Shown here: piece after piece, positions 8,625 to 16,230 of the stretch
Numbering within the stretch: position 1 is the stretch's first letter
How the letters are laid out: every line of letters begins with the position of its first letter
DNA from: Knufia peltigerae
Taxonomy: Eukaryota; Ascomycota; Eurotiomycetes; Chaetothyriales; Trichomeriaceae
DNA: 64,000 nt
Assembly: GCA_030247855.1 (NCBI GenBank)
Contig: JAPDRN010000131.1
Coordinates: 1 to 64,000 of the forward strand
Direction of reading: 5' to 3'
Notes under the pieces: model-generated
Told to the model about the DNA's origin: nothing
What the model saw: only the letters and a program-made list of their open reading frames with translations
Databases searched by the model: none
Position numbers and translations under genes: made by a program

Positions 8625-9451
8625 AGGCTCATCACGATGGTGGAAACCGGGCCCAGCATACCGACCTGCGCGGCCAGCGACGAGCCGACGCGCTGCACCG
8701 CCAGCATGATCGCCAGCACCGGCAGCACGGTGCAGACCGTCGCATTGATCAGCGACAGCCACTGCACGGCAGCGGGGGCCTGCCACAGCAACGGCAGCGG
8801 ATGGGTGATGGTGAAATGCAGCAGCACCAGCACACTGGCCACGCAGCTGGCGTAGGCGGTCAGACGAACTGCGCCGATACGAGCGACCACCTGCCCGCTG
8901 CCGAACAGATAGAGCGCATAGCTGAGCGCGCTGCCCAGCACCAGCAGGCTGCCGAGAATGATCTGCCCACCTTCGCGCTGCAGGTCATGGCCGAACGCGA
9001 TCAGCACGCCGAGATAGCTGAGCACCAGCGCACCGATCTGCCATCGACCCGGCCGCTGCCGCGCCAGCAGCACGTTGATCAGCAGCACCAGGGTCGGGTT
9101 CAAGTACAGGATCAACCGTTCCAGGGTCACGCTGATGTACTGCAGGCCCTGGAAATCCAGCAGGCTGGACAGGTAGTAACCGGTGAAGCCGAGCCACAGC
9201 ACGCGTGCGCGGTCAGCCCAGGACAGTCGCTCCGCACGGCGCGAAGCCCACACCGCCATCAGCGCGAACAGGGGCAGCGCCATCAGCATGCGCAGCGCCA
9301 GCAGCGTGGTGGCATCCACGCCATGGCGCAGCCCCAGCTTGACGATGATCGCCTTGCCCGAGGCGGCAATGGCGCCGATCGCAGCCAGGCCAATGCCGCC
9401 CAGGGCGATGCGCGGGGACGAGGTGGCGATACGGGGGGAAGAAGTAGACAT
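8531..9451 (-). CDS. DMT-superfamily (EamA) transporter
   Basis: About 306 residues with ten hydrophobic segments in two EamA repeats, the normal layout of drug/metabolite exporters. The second repeat contains the typical ...GPVSTIVMSLWLLDEPMG followed by GTVLVLLGVLLV. The C-terminus is short and basic (TRLRR). ATG at 9451 was chosen; a GTG at 9472 would add seven residues, and neither has a clear Shine-Dalgarno. The substrate cannot be told. The ATL gene overlaps its 3' end. Confidence 0.85.
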   Translation of the reverse strand: MSTSSPRIATSSPRIALGGIGLAAIGAIAASGKAIIVKLGLRHGVDATTLLALRMLMALPLFALMAVWASRRAERLSWADRARVLWLGFTGYYLSSLLDFQGLQYISVTLERLILYLNPTLVLLINVLLARQRPGRWQIGALVLSYLGVLIAFGHDLQREGGQIILGSLLVLGSALSYALYLFGSGQVVARIGAVRLTAYASCVASVLVLLHFTITHPLPLLWQAPAAVQWLSLINATVCTVLPVLAIMLAVQRVGSSLAAQVGMLGPVSTIVMSLWLLDEPMGPAQIVGTVLVLLGVLLVTRLRR

Positions 9452-9564
9452 CAGGAAGAAAACGGGCCGCACGGGCGGCTGGAAGGAGCCGGATTGCTTC
9501 CAATTGTCTCATGGCACTTCCGGGCGAACGACCCGATTTCCGTTCATGCCCACTGCAACGCCTG

Positions 9565-9645
9565 ATCCACGCATGGCGTGGATCTACCGTGTCGACCAAG
9601 GTCGACACCTACCAACAGAGGTTGCCGGCCAGCGGCCGGCACTAC
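9565..9645 (-). repeat. Array of three SMAG-type palindromes
   Basis: Read on the minus strand, three GTAG-headed palindromes follow one another. 9621-9645 is GTAG-TGCCGGCC-GCT-GGCCGGCA. 9589-9608 is the GTGTCGACC-TT-GGTCGACAC stem, preceded by GTAG. 9565-9587 is GTAG-ATCCACG-CCATG-CGTGGAT. The GTAG head with a GC-rich stem matches the SMAG repeats of S. maltophilia. The array lies between the glutathione reductase stop codon and the EamA start. The three stems differ in sequence, so this is an array of subfamilies, not a simple duplication. Confidence 0.85.
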
Positions 9646-9658
9646 CGTGAGTGTCGGC

Positions 9659-11017
9659 TCAGCGCATCAACACCACCTCTTCAGCAGACGTCGGGTGAAT
9701 CGCCACCGTGTCGTCGAACTGGGCCTTGGTCGCACCCATCTTCACCGCCACCGCGAAACCCTGCAGGATCTCGTCGGCCGCTTCGCCCAGCAGGTGCACG
9801 CCGACCACACGCTCCTCCGGCCCGGCACACACCATCTTGAACAGGCTGCGCTGGGTGCCGTTGGCCAGTGCCTGCAGCATCGGCCGGAACCGGCTGTGGT
9901 ACACCGTCACCTGCTCGAAGCGCGCACGTGCGTCTTCCTCGCTCATGCCCACTGCGCCCAGCGGCGGGTGCGAGAACACCACGCTGGCCACGTTGTCGTA
10001 GTCCATCTTCGCGTCCGGGCGGCCACCAAACAGACGATCCATCAGACGGCGCGACGCAGCCACGGCGACCGGCGTCAGGCCGACCTTGCCGGCGATGTCA
10101 CCGACCGCATGCACGCTTGGTACCGCCGTGGTCTGCCACTCGTCCACCTCCACCTGCTGGTGTTCGCCAATGCCGATGCCCAGCGCCTCCAGGCCCAGAT
10201 CCCTGCTGTTGCCGCGCCGGCCGGTAGCGAAGAACACGGCATCGAACACGCTGTCGATCGGGCCTTCATGGCCGAACGCGCGCACGCGTTCGCCGTCCCG
10301 CTTCAACTCACGCAGACGGTAATCGAAGTGGATGCGGACGCCCTGCTGACGCAGGTTCTCGGCCAGCTGCGCGGTCAGCTCGTAGTCGAAGCGCTCCAGC
10401 AGGCGACTGCCACGCACCAGCAGGCTCACTTTGCTGCCCAGCGCCTGCAGCAGCCCGGCAAGTTCCACCGCGATATAGCCGCCGCCGATGATGGCGACCT
10501 CGGCCGGTGCCGCACGCAGGTCGAAGAAATCATCGGACACCAGACCCAGTTCGGCGCCAGGAATGTCGGGGCGCTGCGGATGGGCACCGGTAGCGATGAG
10601 GATGTGCGCAGCGCTGTACTGCACGCCATCACTGCACGCCACGGTGTGCGCATCCAGCAGATGGCCACGGGCCGGAATACGCACCACGCCGGTTTCATCC
10701 AGCCGCTTGTGATAACTGGTGTGGATGTTGCTGATGTAGGCCTGGCGATGGATCACCAGTTCTTTCCACGACAGCGCCGGGCGCGCCTCCACGTCGAAGC
10801 CCATCGCGCTGGCCAGGCCAATGCGCTCGGCCAGATCGGCGGCCAGCCACATCGCCTTCTTCGGCACGCAACCTGCATTCACGCAGGTACCGCCCAGTTC
10901 ACCCGGCTCCAGCAGGGCAACACGCTTGCCGTGCTGCGCAGCGCGGATGGCGCCGGCCAAGCCAGCGGAACCGCCGCCAAGGACGATCAGATCGTAGTCA
11001 TAAGAGGGAGTGTTCAT
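9659..11017 (-). CDS. gor: Glutathione reductase
   Basis: A 452-residue FAD- and NADPH-dependent disulfide reductase that keeps cytoplasmic glutathione reduced. It shows the FAD motif GGGSAG (14-19), the redox-active disulfide CVNAGC (Cys45 and Cys50) in GGTCVNAGCVPKK, the NADPH-binding GGGYIAVELAG, a GDIAGK motif, and the C-terminal HPTSAEE with the catalytic His of the dimer partner. Length is normal (E. coli Gor is about 450). The ATG at 11017 (MNTPSYDYDLIVLGGG) puts the Rossmann fold at the N-terminus; the open frame continues upstream without a domain. An SMAG array follows the stop. Confidence 0.93.
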   Translation of the reverse strand: MNTPSYDYDLIVLGGGSAGLAGAIRAAQHGKRVALLEPGELGGTCVNAGCVPKKAMWLAADLAERIGLASAMGFDVEARPALSWKELVIHRQAYISNIHTSYHKRLDETGVVRIPARGHLLDAHTVACSDGVQYSAAHILIATGAHPQRPDIPGAELGLVSDDFFDLRAAPAEVAIIGGGYIAVELAGLLQALGSKVSLLVRGSRLLERFDYELTAQLAENLRQQGVRIHFDYRLRELKRDGERVRAFGHEGPIDSVFDAVFFATGRRGNSRDLGLEALGIGIGEHQQVEVDEWQTTAVPSVHAVGDIAGKVGLTPVAVAASRRLMDRLFGGRPDAKMDYDNVASVVFSHPPLGAVGMSEEDARARFEQVTVYHSRFRPMLQALANGTQRSLFKMVCAGPEERVVGVHLLGEAADEILQGFAVAVKMGATKAQFDDTVAIHPTSAEEVVLMR

Positions 11018-11219
11018 CGGAATCGCTCGGGTCGACAGGGAACAGGATCGATGGCGGGCGCGTGCCCGCAGAAAAGATCGACAGGCAGCTGGCTGGCGCG
11101 GGCGCTCATGCTGCTGCGAGCATGCCATGGCCCGCTGCAGGCCAGACGTGAGGGTGTGCAGTGGCGTGCTTGACGATGCACGCAGCCACGCAGATCGATA
11201 GGCGCGCGGCCTGCATCGA

Positions 11220-12464
11220 TCACCCCTGCCCGGCCCCACGGCGCATCGCTGGCCATTGCTGGTACGTCATCGCACGCCACAGCCATTCCATCGGACCGAA
11301 GCGGAAACGGCGCAGCCACAGGTGGCTGAGGGTTACCTGCGCAGCGAACAGCAGCAAGGCCAACAGCAGCTGCCAGGCACGCGGCACTGTGTCGAACCAC
11401 CCCAGACCGTAGTGATAGAACAGCAACGTACAGACAACCGATTGGCCGAGGTAATGGGTCAGTGCCATCCGACCGACCGGCGCCAGCCAACCCATGCGGG
11501 CACGCCAGTGCACGATCCAGGCCAGGTAGCCCAGGCACATCGGCACGCCGCCCACGGCGACCAGCGCCATTGCCGTGGTGGTCGGCAGGTCATAGACACC
11601 CGGCGCCAGATAGGGCCTCCACAGCACACCCGCCAGGGTGACCAGCAGGCCCAAAGGCAGTGCAACCCAGCGCAGGCCGGCATACAACCGGGGGAAACGC
11701 TCCGGCGCGGTCAATGCGCCGCTGCCAGCGAACCAGGCGCCCAGCAGGAACATGCCCAGCACTTCGGGTCCGGAAATGAACATGCCCCCCAGCGACGCGC
11801 CGAACTCATGCAGTCGCTGCACGTTGGCCTGCATCCAGTCGCCCTGGCCGTAGACCAGACGTTGCTGGTCGATGCCCTGCTGCGCGTCGACCAGCATCTT
11901 CTGCAGGTCCTGCGGGGTGGCCATCGACACCATTGCGCCGACCAGCAGCATCAGCGCGACACCCAGTGCATACACCAGCAGACCCATCCACGGCAGCCAG
12001 CTGCGCGGTGCTTCGCGGCAGGCCAGCAACGGCAGCGAGGCCAGTGCATACAGCACCAGGATGTCGCCCGACCAGACCAGCAGTGCGTGGCACAGGCCGA
12101 TCAGCAGCAGCCCGGCGCTGCGGCGCAGGTAGAACGGCGTGAACGGGCGACCCGCCGTTTCAGCACGCTGGGCCATCACCGCAAAGCCCGCACCGAACAA
12201 CAGCGAGAACAGGGTGAAGAATTTTCCCTGCACGAACACGTAGACGAACGCATCGGCCCAGTAGTCGATGCCCTGCCAATGCGCGTCGATGCCGGTAAAG
12301 GCCAGGTCCAGCGGCCCGCTGAGGGCCTCGATGTTCATCAGCAGGATGCCCAGCAGGGCAAACCCACGCAGCATGTCCAGCAGGGCGATGCGTTCGCCGG
12401 AAGCCACCGGTTGCAGGGAAGGGGAAGCGGTGTTCACGGGGCATCCGGCGTGCAGGTCCGTCAT
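11220..12464 (-). CDS. DUF418 domain-containing membrane protein
   Basis: A 414-residue inner-membrane protein with about ten hydrophobic helices. The opening ERIALLDMLRGFALLGILLMNI and the C-terminal DUF418 block (GRMALTHYLGQSVVCTLLFY, GPMEWLWRAMTY) are typical of the YeiB/DUF418 family, whose function is not established; a relation to membrane acyltransferases has been proposed for similar folds. The gene stands alone between glutathione reductase and slyD on the same strand. No signal peptide is needed. Confidence 0.88.
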   Translation of the reverse strand: MTDLHAGCPVNTASPSLQPVASGERIALLDMLRGFALLGILLMNIEALSGPLDLAFTGIDAHWQGIDYWADAFVYVFVQGKFFTLFSLLFGAGFAVMAQRAETAGRPFTPFYLRRSAGLLLIGLCHALLVWSGDILVLYALASLPLLACREAPRSWLPWMGLLVYALGVALMLLVGAMVSMATPQDLQKMLVDAQQGIDQQRLVYGQGDWMQANVQRLHEFGASLGGMFISGPEVLGMFLLGAWFAGSGALTAPERFPRLYAGLRWVALPLGLLVTLAGVLWRPYLAPGVYDLPTTTAMALVAVGGVPMCLGYLAWIVHWRARMGWLAPVGRMALTHYLGQSVVCTLLFYHYGLGWFDTVPRAWQLLLALLLFAAQVTLSHLWLRRFRFGPMEWLWRAMTYQQWPAMRRGAGQG

Positions 12465-12513
12465 TATGCCGCCGGCCTGCGGACCATGGATGGCTCCGCC
12501 CTGTTCCAGATAC

Positions 12514-12541
12514 GCAACGGCCCGCCGAAGCGGGCCGTTGC
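12514..12541 (-). terminator. Stable hairpin 3' of slyD
   Basis: A perfect 12-bp stem, GCAACGGCCCGC paired with GCGGGCCGTTGC, closes a tetraloop that reads TTCG on the minus (coding) strand, an exceptionally stable loop. It begins 22 bp past the slyD stop codon. There is no U tract, so it may act as a 3' mRNA stabiliser or a weak terminator. Confidence 0.55.
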
Positions 12542-12563
12542 TGCCATCACGATCGCAGCGCGA

Positions 12564-13046
12564 TCAGTGCTGGTGACCGCCGTCGCCGTGGACGTGGCCG
12601 TGTTCGAGCTCTTCCTTGCCGGCTTCGCGCACGTCGACGATCTCGACGTCGAAATGCAGGTCCTTGCCGGCCATCGGGTGGTTCAGGTCGACGTCGACCA
12701 CGCTCATGCCGACCTTCTGCACGGTCACGGCACGCGGGCCGAAGTTGGTCTGCAGCACGACCTGCTGGCCCGGGACCAGCTTGGCGGTACCGAAGTGCTT
12801 CTTCGGCACGCGCTGGGACAGGCCATCACGGCGCTCGCCGTAGGCATCGGCCGCCTTGACGTCGACGTCGAAGGTCGCGCCGGCTTCCTTGTCCATCATG
12901 GCGTTTTCCAGGCCCGGGATGATGTTGCCGTGGCCGATCAGGATCGCCAGCGGCTCGCCGCGGTCCTTGGACGATTCGATCGGCTCCTGGCCGGCCTCGG
13001 AGACGGTGTAGTGGAAGCGGACAACGCGGTCTTTTTCGATCTTCAT
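12564..13046 (-). CDS. slyD: FKBP-type peptidyl-prolyl isomerase SlyD
   Basis: A 160-residue cytoplasmic prolyl isomerase and metallochaperone. The N-terminal FKBP half (MKIEKDRVVRFHYTV, SSKDRGEPLAILIGHGNIIPGLE) is interrupted by the insert-in-flap chaperone domain (about 70-125, with AYGERRDGLSQRVPKKHF) and returns with NHPMAGKDLHFDVEIVDVREA. The tail is His-rich (HGHVHGDGGHQH) but shorter and poorer in Cys than in E. coli SlyD, so nickel binding is probably weaker. The ATG at 13046 gives the canonical MKI start. A UUCG-loop hairpin follows the gene. Confidence 0.93.
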   Translation of the reverse strand: MKIEKDRVVRFHYTVSEAGQEPIESSKDRGEPLAILIGHGNIIPGLENAMMDKEAGATFDVDVKAADAYGERRDGLSQRVPKKHFGTAKLVPGQQVVLQTNFGPRAVTVQKVGMSVVDVDLNHPMAGKDLHFDVEIVDVREAGKEELEHGHVHGDGGHQH

Positions 13047-13157
13047 GCGCAACTCTGTCTGGATCTGCCGGAGGCAGGCGGGTTGGGGCGGGTTGTCGCC
13101 CGGCGGGGACGCCGCCATCATGACGGCCAATCCAAGGTCGCGCATTATCCGGAGAAC

Positions 13158-13697
13158 ATGCACATCACGCCAGTTTCGTCCGGCACGCGCCGGCGCCTCG
13201 CGCCCGCCCTGCTGCTCGCCCTGCCCCTTCTGCTGACTGCCTGTGGCGGCGGCAAGACTGTCCGTTCCGCACCGCCACCGCCTGCGGCAAGCTGGCCCAG
13301 CACCACACCGGACAACCCCGAGGCCGCCAATTCGGTGCTGATGCGTGCCATCAGCCTGGTCGGCACGCCCTACCGCTACGGCGGCAACACGCCCGAATCC
13401 GGCTTCGACTGCAGTGGCCTGGTCGCCTACGTCTACCGTGAAATGCTGGATCTGAAGCTGCCGCGGACCTCACGCGACCTGGCGGCGGTACAGGGCCCGA
13501 AGATCGACCCGAAGCGCCTGGCGACCGGCGACCTGGTCTTTTTTGGCAGCCGCGGCAATGTCAGTCACGTGGGGATCTATGTCGGCGAAGGTCGATTCGT
13601 GCACGCCCCGAGCACCGGCGGGACGGTGCGCCTGGATTCGCTCAGCGGACCCTACTGGAAGGACCACTACACAGGGGCGAAACGCGTCCTTCGCTAA
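13158..13697 (+). CDS. NlpC/P60 (C40) family lipoprotein, probable peptidoglycan endopeptidase
   Basis: A 179-residue lipoprotein: the signal peptide ends in the lipobox LLTAC with Cys29, so it should be anchored in the envelope. The NlpC/P60 domain (about 58-179) has all three catalytic residues: Cys85 in GFDCSGLV, His137 in VSHVGIYVG and His149 in FVHAPSTGG. Such enzymes cut the gamma-D-Glu-to-diamino-acid bond of peptidoglycan stem peptides, as MepS does. GGAGA lies 2 bases before the ATG. It is followed by a close paralogue in the same direction. Confidence 0.9.
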   Translation: MHITPVSSGTRRRLAPALLLALPLLLTACGGGKTVRSAPPPPAASWPSTTPDNPEAANSVLMRAISLVGTPYRYGGNTPESGFDCSGLVAYVYREMLDLKLPRTSRDLAAVQGPKIDPKRLATGDLVFFGSRGNVSHVGIYVGEGRFVHAPSTGGTVRLDSLSGPYWKDHYTGAKRVLR

Positions 13698-13722
13698 AAT
13701 GAACAGGCGATATGTTCAAAAT

Positions 13723-13738
13723 TGTGACCAGCATCACT
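13723..13738. promoter_or_regulatory. Candidate Clp/CRP-type operator
   Basis: TGTGA-N6-TCACT matches the CRP-family consensus TGTGA-N6-TCACA at 9 of 10 positions. It is centred about 98 bp before the GTG of the second NlpC/P60 gene, a usual distance for activation. Xanthomonadaceae use the CRP-like regulator Clp for exported enzymes, so Clp is the likely partner. This is a sequence match only. Confidence 0.5.
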
Positions 13739-13828
13739 GCGCAACTAACGATTTACTAACGGAATTTTTAACTTATTACCGCTTTTACAGGGCATGATGC
13801 CCCATCGTTTTTTCCTTGTGACCGACGC

Positions 13829-14605
13829 GTGACGACAAACGACCCGACGTGCCAAGGCCAGACCGCCGCTTCTTCGCGTAGTGTCCGCCCGCTTCTGCTG
13901 GGCTTGGCGTTGTGTCTGACCAGCCTTCCCGCCTGGTCGCAGTCCGCTCCCACCCGTACCGATGCGACCCCGGCTACCACCGCCGAGACCGCCCCCCGCG
14001 CAGCCGCCAAGGCCGACGCCACCGCTCCGCAGCGCAGCCGCGCCGATGCCGCCGCCAGCGCTACCCTGGCCGCCCTGCTGCCGCATCTGGCCGCCAATGA
14101 CACCATTCCCCTGATGGACCGCTCGGCCATGGTGGCCGGCGACCTCAGCCGCCTGCTCGCCAATTACGACACCAGCAGCGCCGCCAATGGCAGCGTCGTG
14201 GTCGGTACCGCTGCCGACAACGGCAAGGTGCAGTCGTTGCTGCGCCGTGCCATGACCCTGCTCGGCACCCCGTATCGTTGGGGTGGCAGCAATCCGGACA
14301 GCGGCTTCGACTGCAGCGGCCTGGTCGGTTATGTGTTCCGCTCGGCCCTGGGCATCGAGCTGCCGCGCGTCTCGCGTGAAATGGCGCATGACGCCAATGC
14401 CGAACTGATCAACGACCGCGCCGCCCTGGCCGCAGGCGACCTGGTGTTCTTCGGCCGCAAGGGCCGGGTCGACCACGTCGGCATCTATGTGGGTGATGGC
14501 CGCTTCCTGCATGCCCCGAGCACCGGCAAGGACGTCCGCGTCGACACCCTGCTCAGTGGCTACTGGGGCAACAAGTTCATGCAGGCCCGCCGGGTCGACC
14601 TCTGA
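13829..14605 (+). CDS. Exported NlpC/P60 (C40) family hydrolase
   Basis: A 258-residue protein with an N-terminal signal peptide (SVRPLLLGLALCLTSLPAWSQS, cleavage near residue 38). An Ala/Thr-rich low-complexity linker spans about 40-85, and the NlpC/P60 domain is at about 130-258. The catalytic residues are Cys162 (GFDCSGLVGYVF), His216 (VDHVGIYVG) and His228 (FLHAPSTGK). It closely resembles the preceding gene but is secreted rather than lipid-anchored and has an extra alpha-helical N-terminal segment. It starts at GTG 13829, since an upstream frame is closed by a stop. A terminator follows. It probably remodels peptidoglycan. Confidence 0.9.
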   Translation: MTTNDPTCQGQTAASSRSVRPLLLGLALCLTSLPAWSQSAPTRTDATPATTAETAPRAAAKADATAPQRSRADAAASATLAALLPHLAANDTIPLMDRSAMVAGDLSRLLANYDTSSAANGSVVVGTAADNGKVQSLLRRAMTLLGTPYRWGGSNPDSGFDCSGLVGYVFRSALGIELPRVSREMAHDANAELINDRAALAAGDLVFFGRKGRVDHVGIYVGDGRFLHAPSTGKDVRVDTLLSGYWGNKFMQARRVDL

Positions 14606-14632
14606 TTCGAGGCCGTCCACGCCTGACCTGAC

Positions 14633-14659
14633 AAGCCGCTGCCCTGCAGCGGCTTTTTT
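14633..14659 (+). terminator. Rho-independent terminator after the second NlpC/P60 gene
   Basis: AAGCCGCT, a seven-base loop and AGCGGCTT form an 8-bp stem followed by a run of six T residues, 27 bp past the stop codon. This is a textbook intrinsic terminator. Confidence 0.85.
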
Positions 14660-14836
14660 GTTGGCTCATTGGGCAGGCGATGGCCGCTGCTCGACGCATG
14701 CTGCGTTGGTCATTGATGTCACGGTCCTGTTGGGCCGCAACCGGCCACCCACGCGTGGCCGCAGCATCCCGGCGTGGGGCGGCACACCGATGATGACCTG
14801 TCAGCCGCCCGCGTTGCCCGGATGCTGGGGGAAGGC

Positions 14837-16189
14837 ATGGCGGCAAGCCAGGAGATTCCATCGCGCTGCGTGATCTGGTTCGGCCAGCCACCGGCCGCCG
14901 AACGCGGCGCGCTGGCGGCCGCCGGATGGCAACTGCGCTGTGTCAGCCCTGCGCCTGCCATGGCCATTGGCCTGCGCAGCCGCGATCACCTGGTCGCCGT
15001 GGTCGATCTTCGTCATCTGGATGCGGAGGCGGCGCAGTTGCTGCTGCCGTGGGTCGAGCAGCACCATCACCTGCCGTGGTTGGCCGTGCTGCCGGCGGGG
15101 CTGGGCAGCCCTCCTCCCGCCTGGGGGGCGCTGCTGCGGGCCTGCCAGAATCAGTTCTCGCTGCCGCTGGAGCTGCCCGACCTGCTGTCGGCAATGCAGC
15201 GCCAGTGCGACGGCGATGACCTGCCACTTGCCGCGGTCCACAAGGGTGGCGGTCTTCCAGCGCTGATCGGCACCAGCGCCCCGTTGCTGGCCGTCCGCGC
15301 TGCCCTGCACAAATTCGCCCCGGTCGAACTGCCAGTGCTGGTGACAGGCGAGACTGGCACCGGCAAGGAGTTGGCCGCGCAGGCGCTGCATGCGCTGTCC
15401 GGGCGCGCAGGAAAACCCTTCCTGGCCGTGAACTGCGGCGCCATTCCCGTCAACCTGGTGCAGTCCGAACTGTTCGGTCACGAGCGTGGAGCTTTCACCG
15501 GCGCCTCCCAACGTCGCATCGGCCTGTTCGAAACAGCCCATGGCGGCACCGTATTCCTCGATGAGGTTGGCGACCTGCCTGCAGATGCGCAGACCAGTCT
15601 GCTGCGGGTACTGCAGGAGGGCACGCTGGAACGGGTGGGCAGCAATCAGCCACTGCGGGTGGATGTGCGCGTGCTGGCGGCCACCCATGTCGAACTGGAA
15701 CAGGCCGTTGCCCAGGGCCACTTCCGGCGCGATCTCTACTACCGCCTCAATGTGCTGCGCCTGCCGATGCCATCGCTGCGCGAACGCGGCGCCGATGTCC
15801 TGCTGCTGGCCGAACACTTCCTGCGCGCATTCCGCCAGCATCATGCCGGCCGTGCACGTGGCTTCGATTCTGGCGCGCACCAGGCGATGCGAGGGTTCGA
15901 CTGGCCGGGCAACGTGCGCGAACTGTTGAACCGCGTACAGCGGGCGGCGATCGTGGCGGAGGGAGAACTGATCAGCGCGGCCGACCTGGACCTGGCCGAA
16001 CCCGATGCGCCCGCACGACGTGCGCTGCTGCAGGATGCACGTGGCCAGGTGGAACGCGATGTGCTGCTGCAGGCCCTGCGCCAGCACGGCTACAACGTGT
16101 CGGCGTGCGCGCGGCACATGCAGATCTCGCGGGTGACGGTCTATCGGTTGTGCCGCAAACATCATCTTGAGCTGCCGGCGCAGCGCTGA
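14837..16189 (+). CDS. Sigma-54-dependent enhancer-binding transcriptional activator (probable regulator of the fap-like operon)
   Basis: About 450 residues in three domains. Residues 1 to about 115 look like a degenerate receiver or other sensory domain (RCVIWFGQPP, AVVDLRHLD) with no clear phosphorylation pocket. The central AAA+ domain (about 140-375) has Walker A GETGTGKE (171-178), the sigma-54 contact loop GAFTGA (218-223) and Walker B VFLDE (239-243). A C-terminal Fis-type helix-turn-helix is NVSACARHMQISRVTVYRL. The intact GAFTGA means it should activate RpoN promoters. ATG 14837 is preferred because GGGGGAAGG precedes it; GTG 14774 or ATG 14822 are possible. It converges on the fap-like operon, which has a -24/-12 promoter. 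Confidence 0.9.
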   Translation: MAASQEIPSRCVIWFGQPPAAERGALAAAGWQLRCVSPAPAMAIGLRSRDHLVAVVDLRHLDAEAAQLLLPWVEQHHHLPWLAVLPAGLGSPPPAWGALLRACQNQFSLPLELPDLLSAMQRQCDGDDLPLAAVHKGGGLPALIGTSAPLLAVRAALHKFAPVELPVLVTGETGTGKELAAQALHALSGRAGKPFLAVNCGAIPVNLVQSELFGHERGAFTGASQRRIGLFETAHGGTVFLDEVGDLPADAQTSLLRVLQEGTLERVGSNQPLRVDVRVLAATHVELEQAVAQGHFRRDLYYRLNVLRLPMPSLRERGADVLLLAEHFLRAFRQHHAGRARGFDSGAHQAMRGFDWPGNVRELLNRVQRAAIVAEGELISAADLDLAEPDAPARRALLQDARGQVERDVLLQALRQHGYNVSACARHMQISRVTVYRLCRKHHLELPAQR

Positions 16190-16208
16190 CCGCTGGCAGC
16201 TTGAAGCA

Positions 16209-16230
16209 GCCGGGCATGGCCCGGCCCCAC
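16209..16230 (-). repeat. SMAG-like palindrome between convergent genes
   Basis: GCCGGGC-ATG-GCCCGGC followed by CCAC reads on the minus strand as a GTGG-headed variant of a SMAG repeat. It fills the 41-bp gap between the regulator stop and the stop of the fapF-like gene, and could end transcription from both sides. The same core occurs at 28801-28823. Confidence 0.65.

Noticed and set aside
9565..9645. Possible CRISPR array
   Set aside because: The repeats are palindromes of different sequence without equal-length spacers; they are SMAG-type units.
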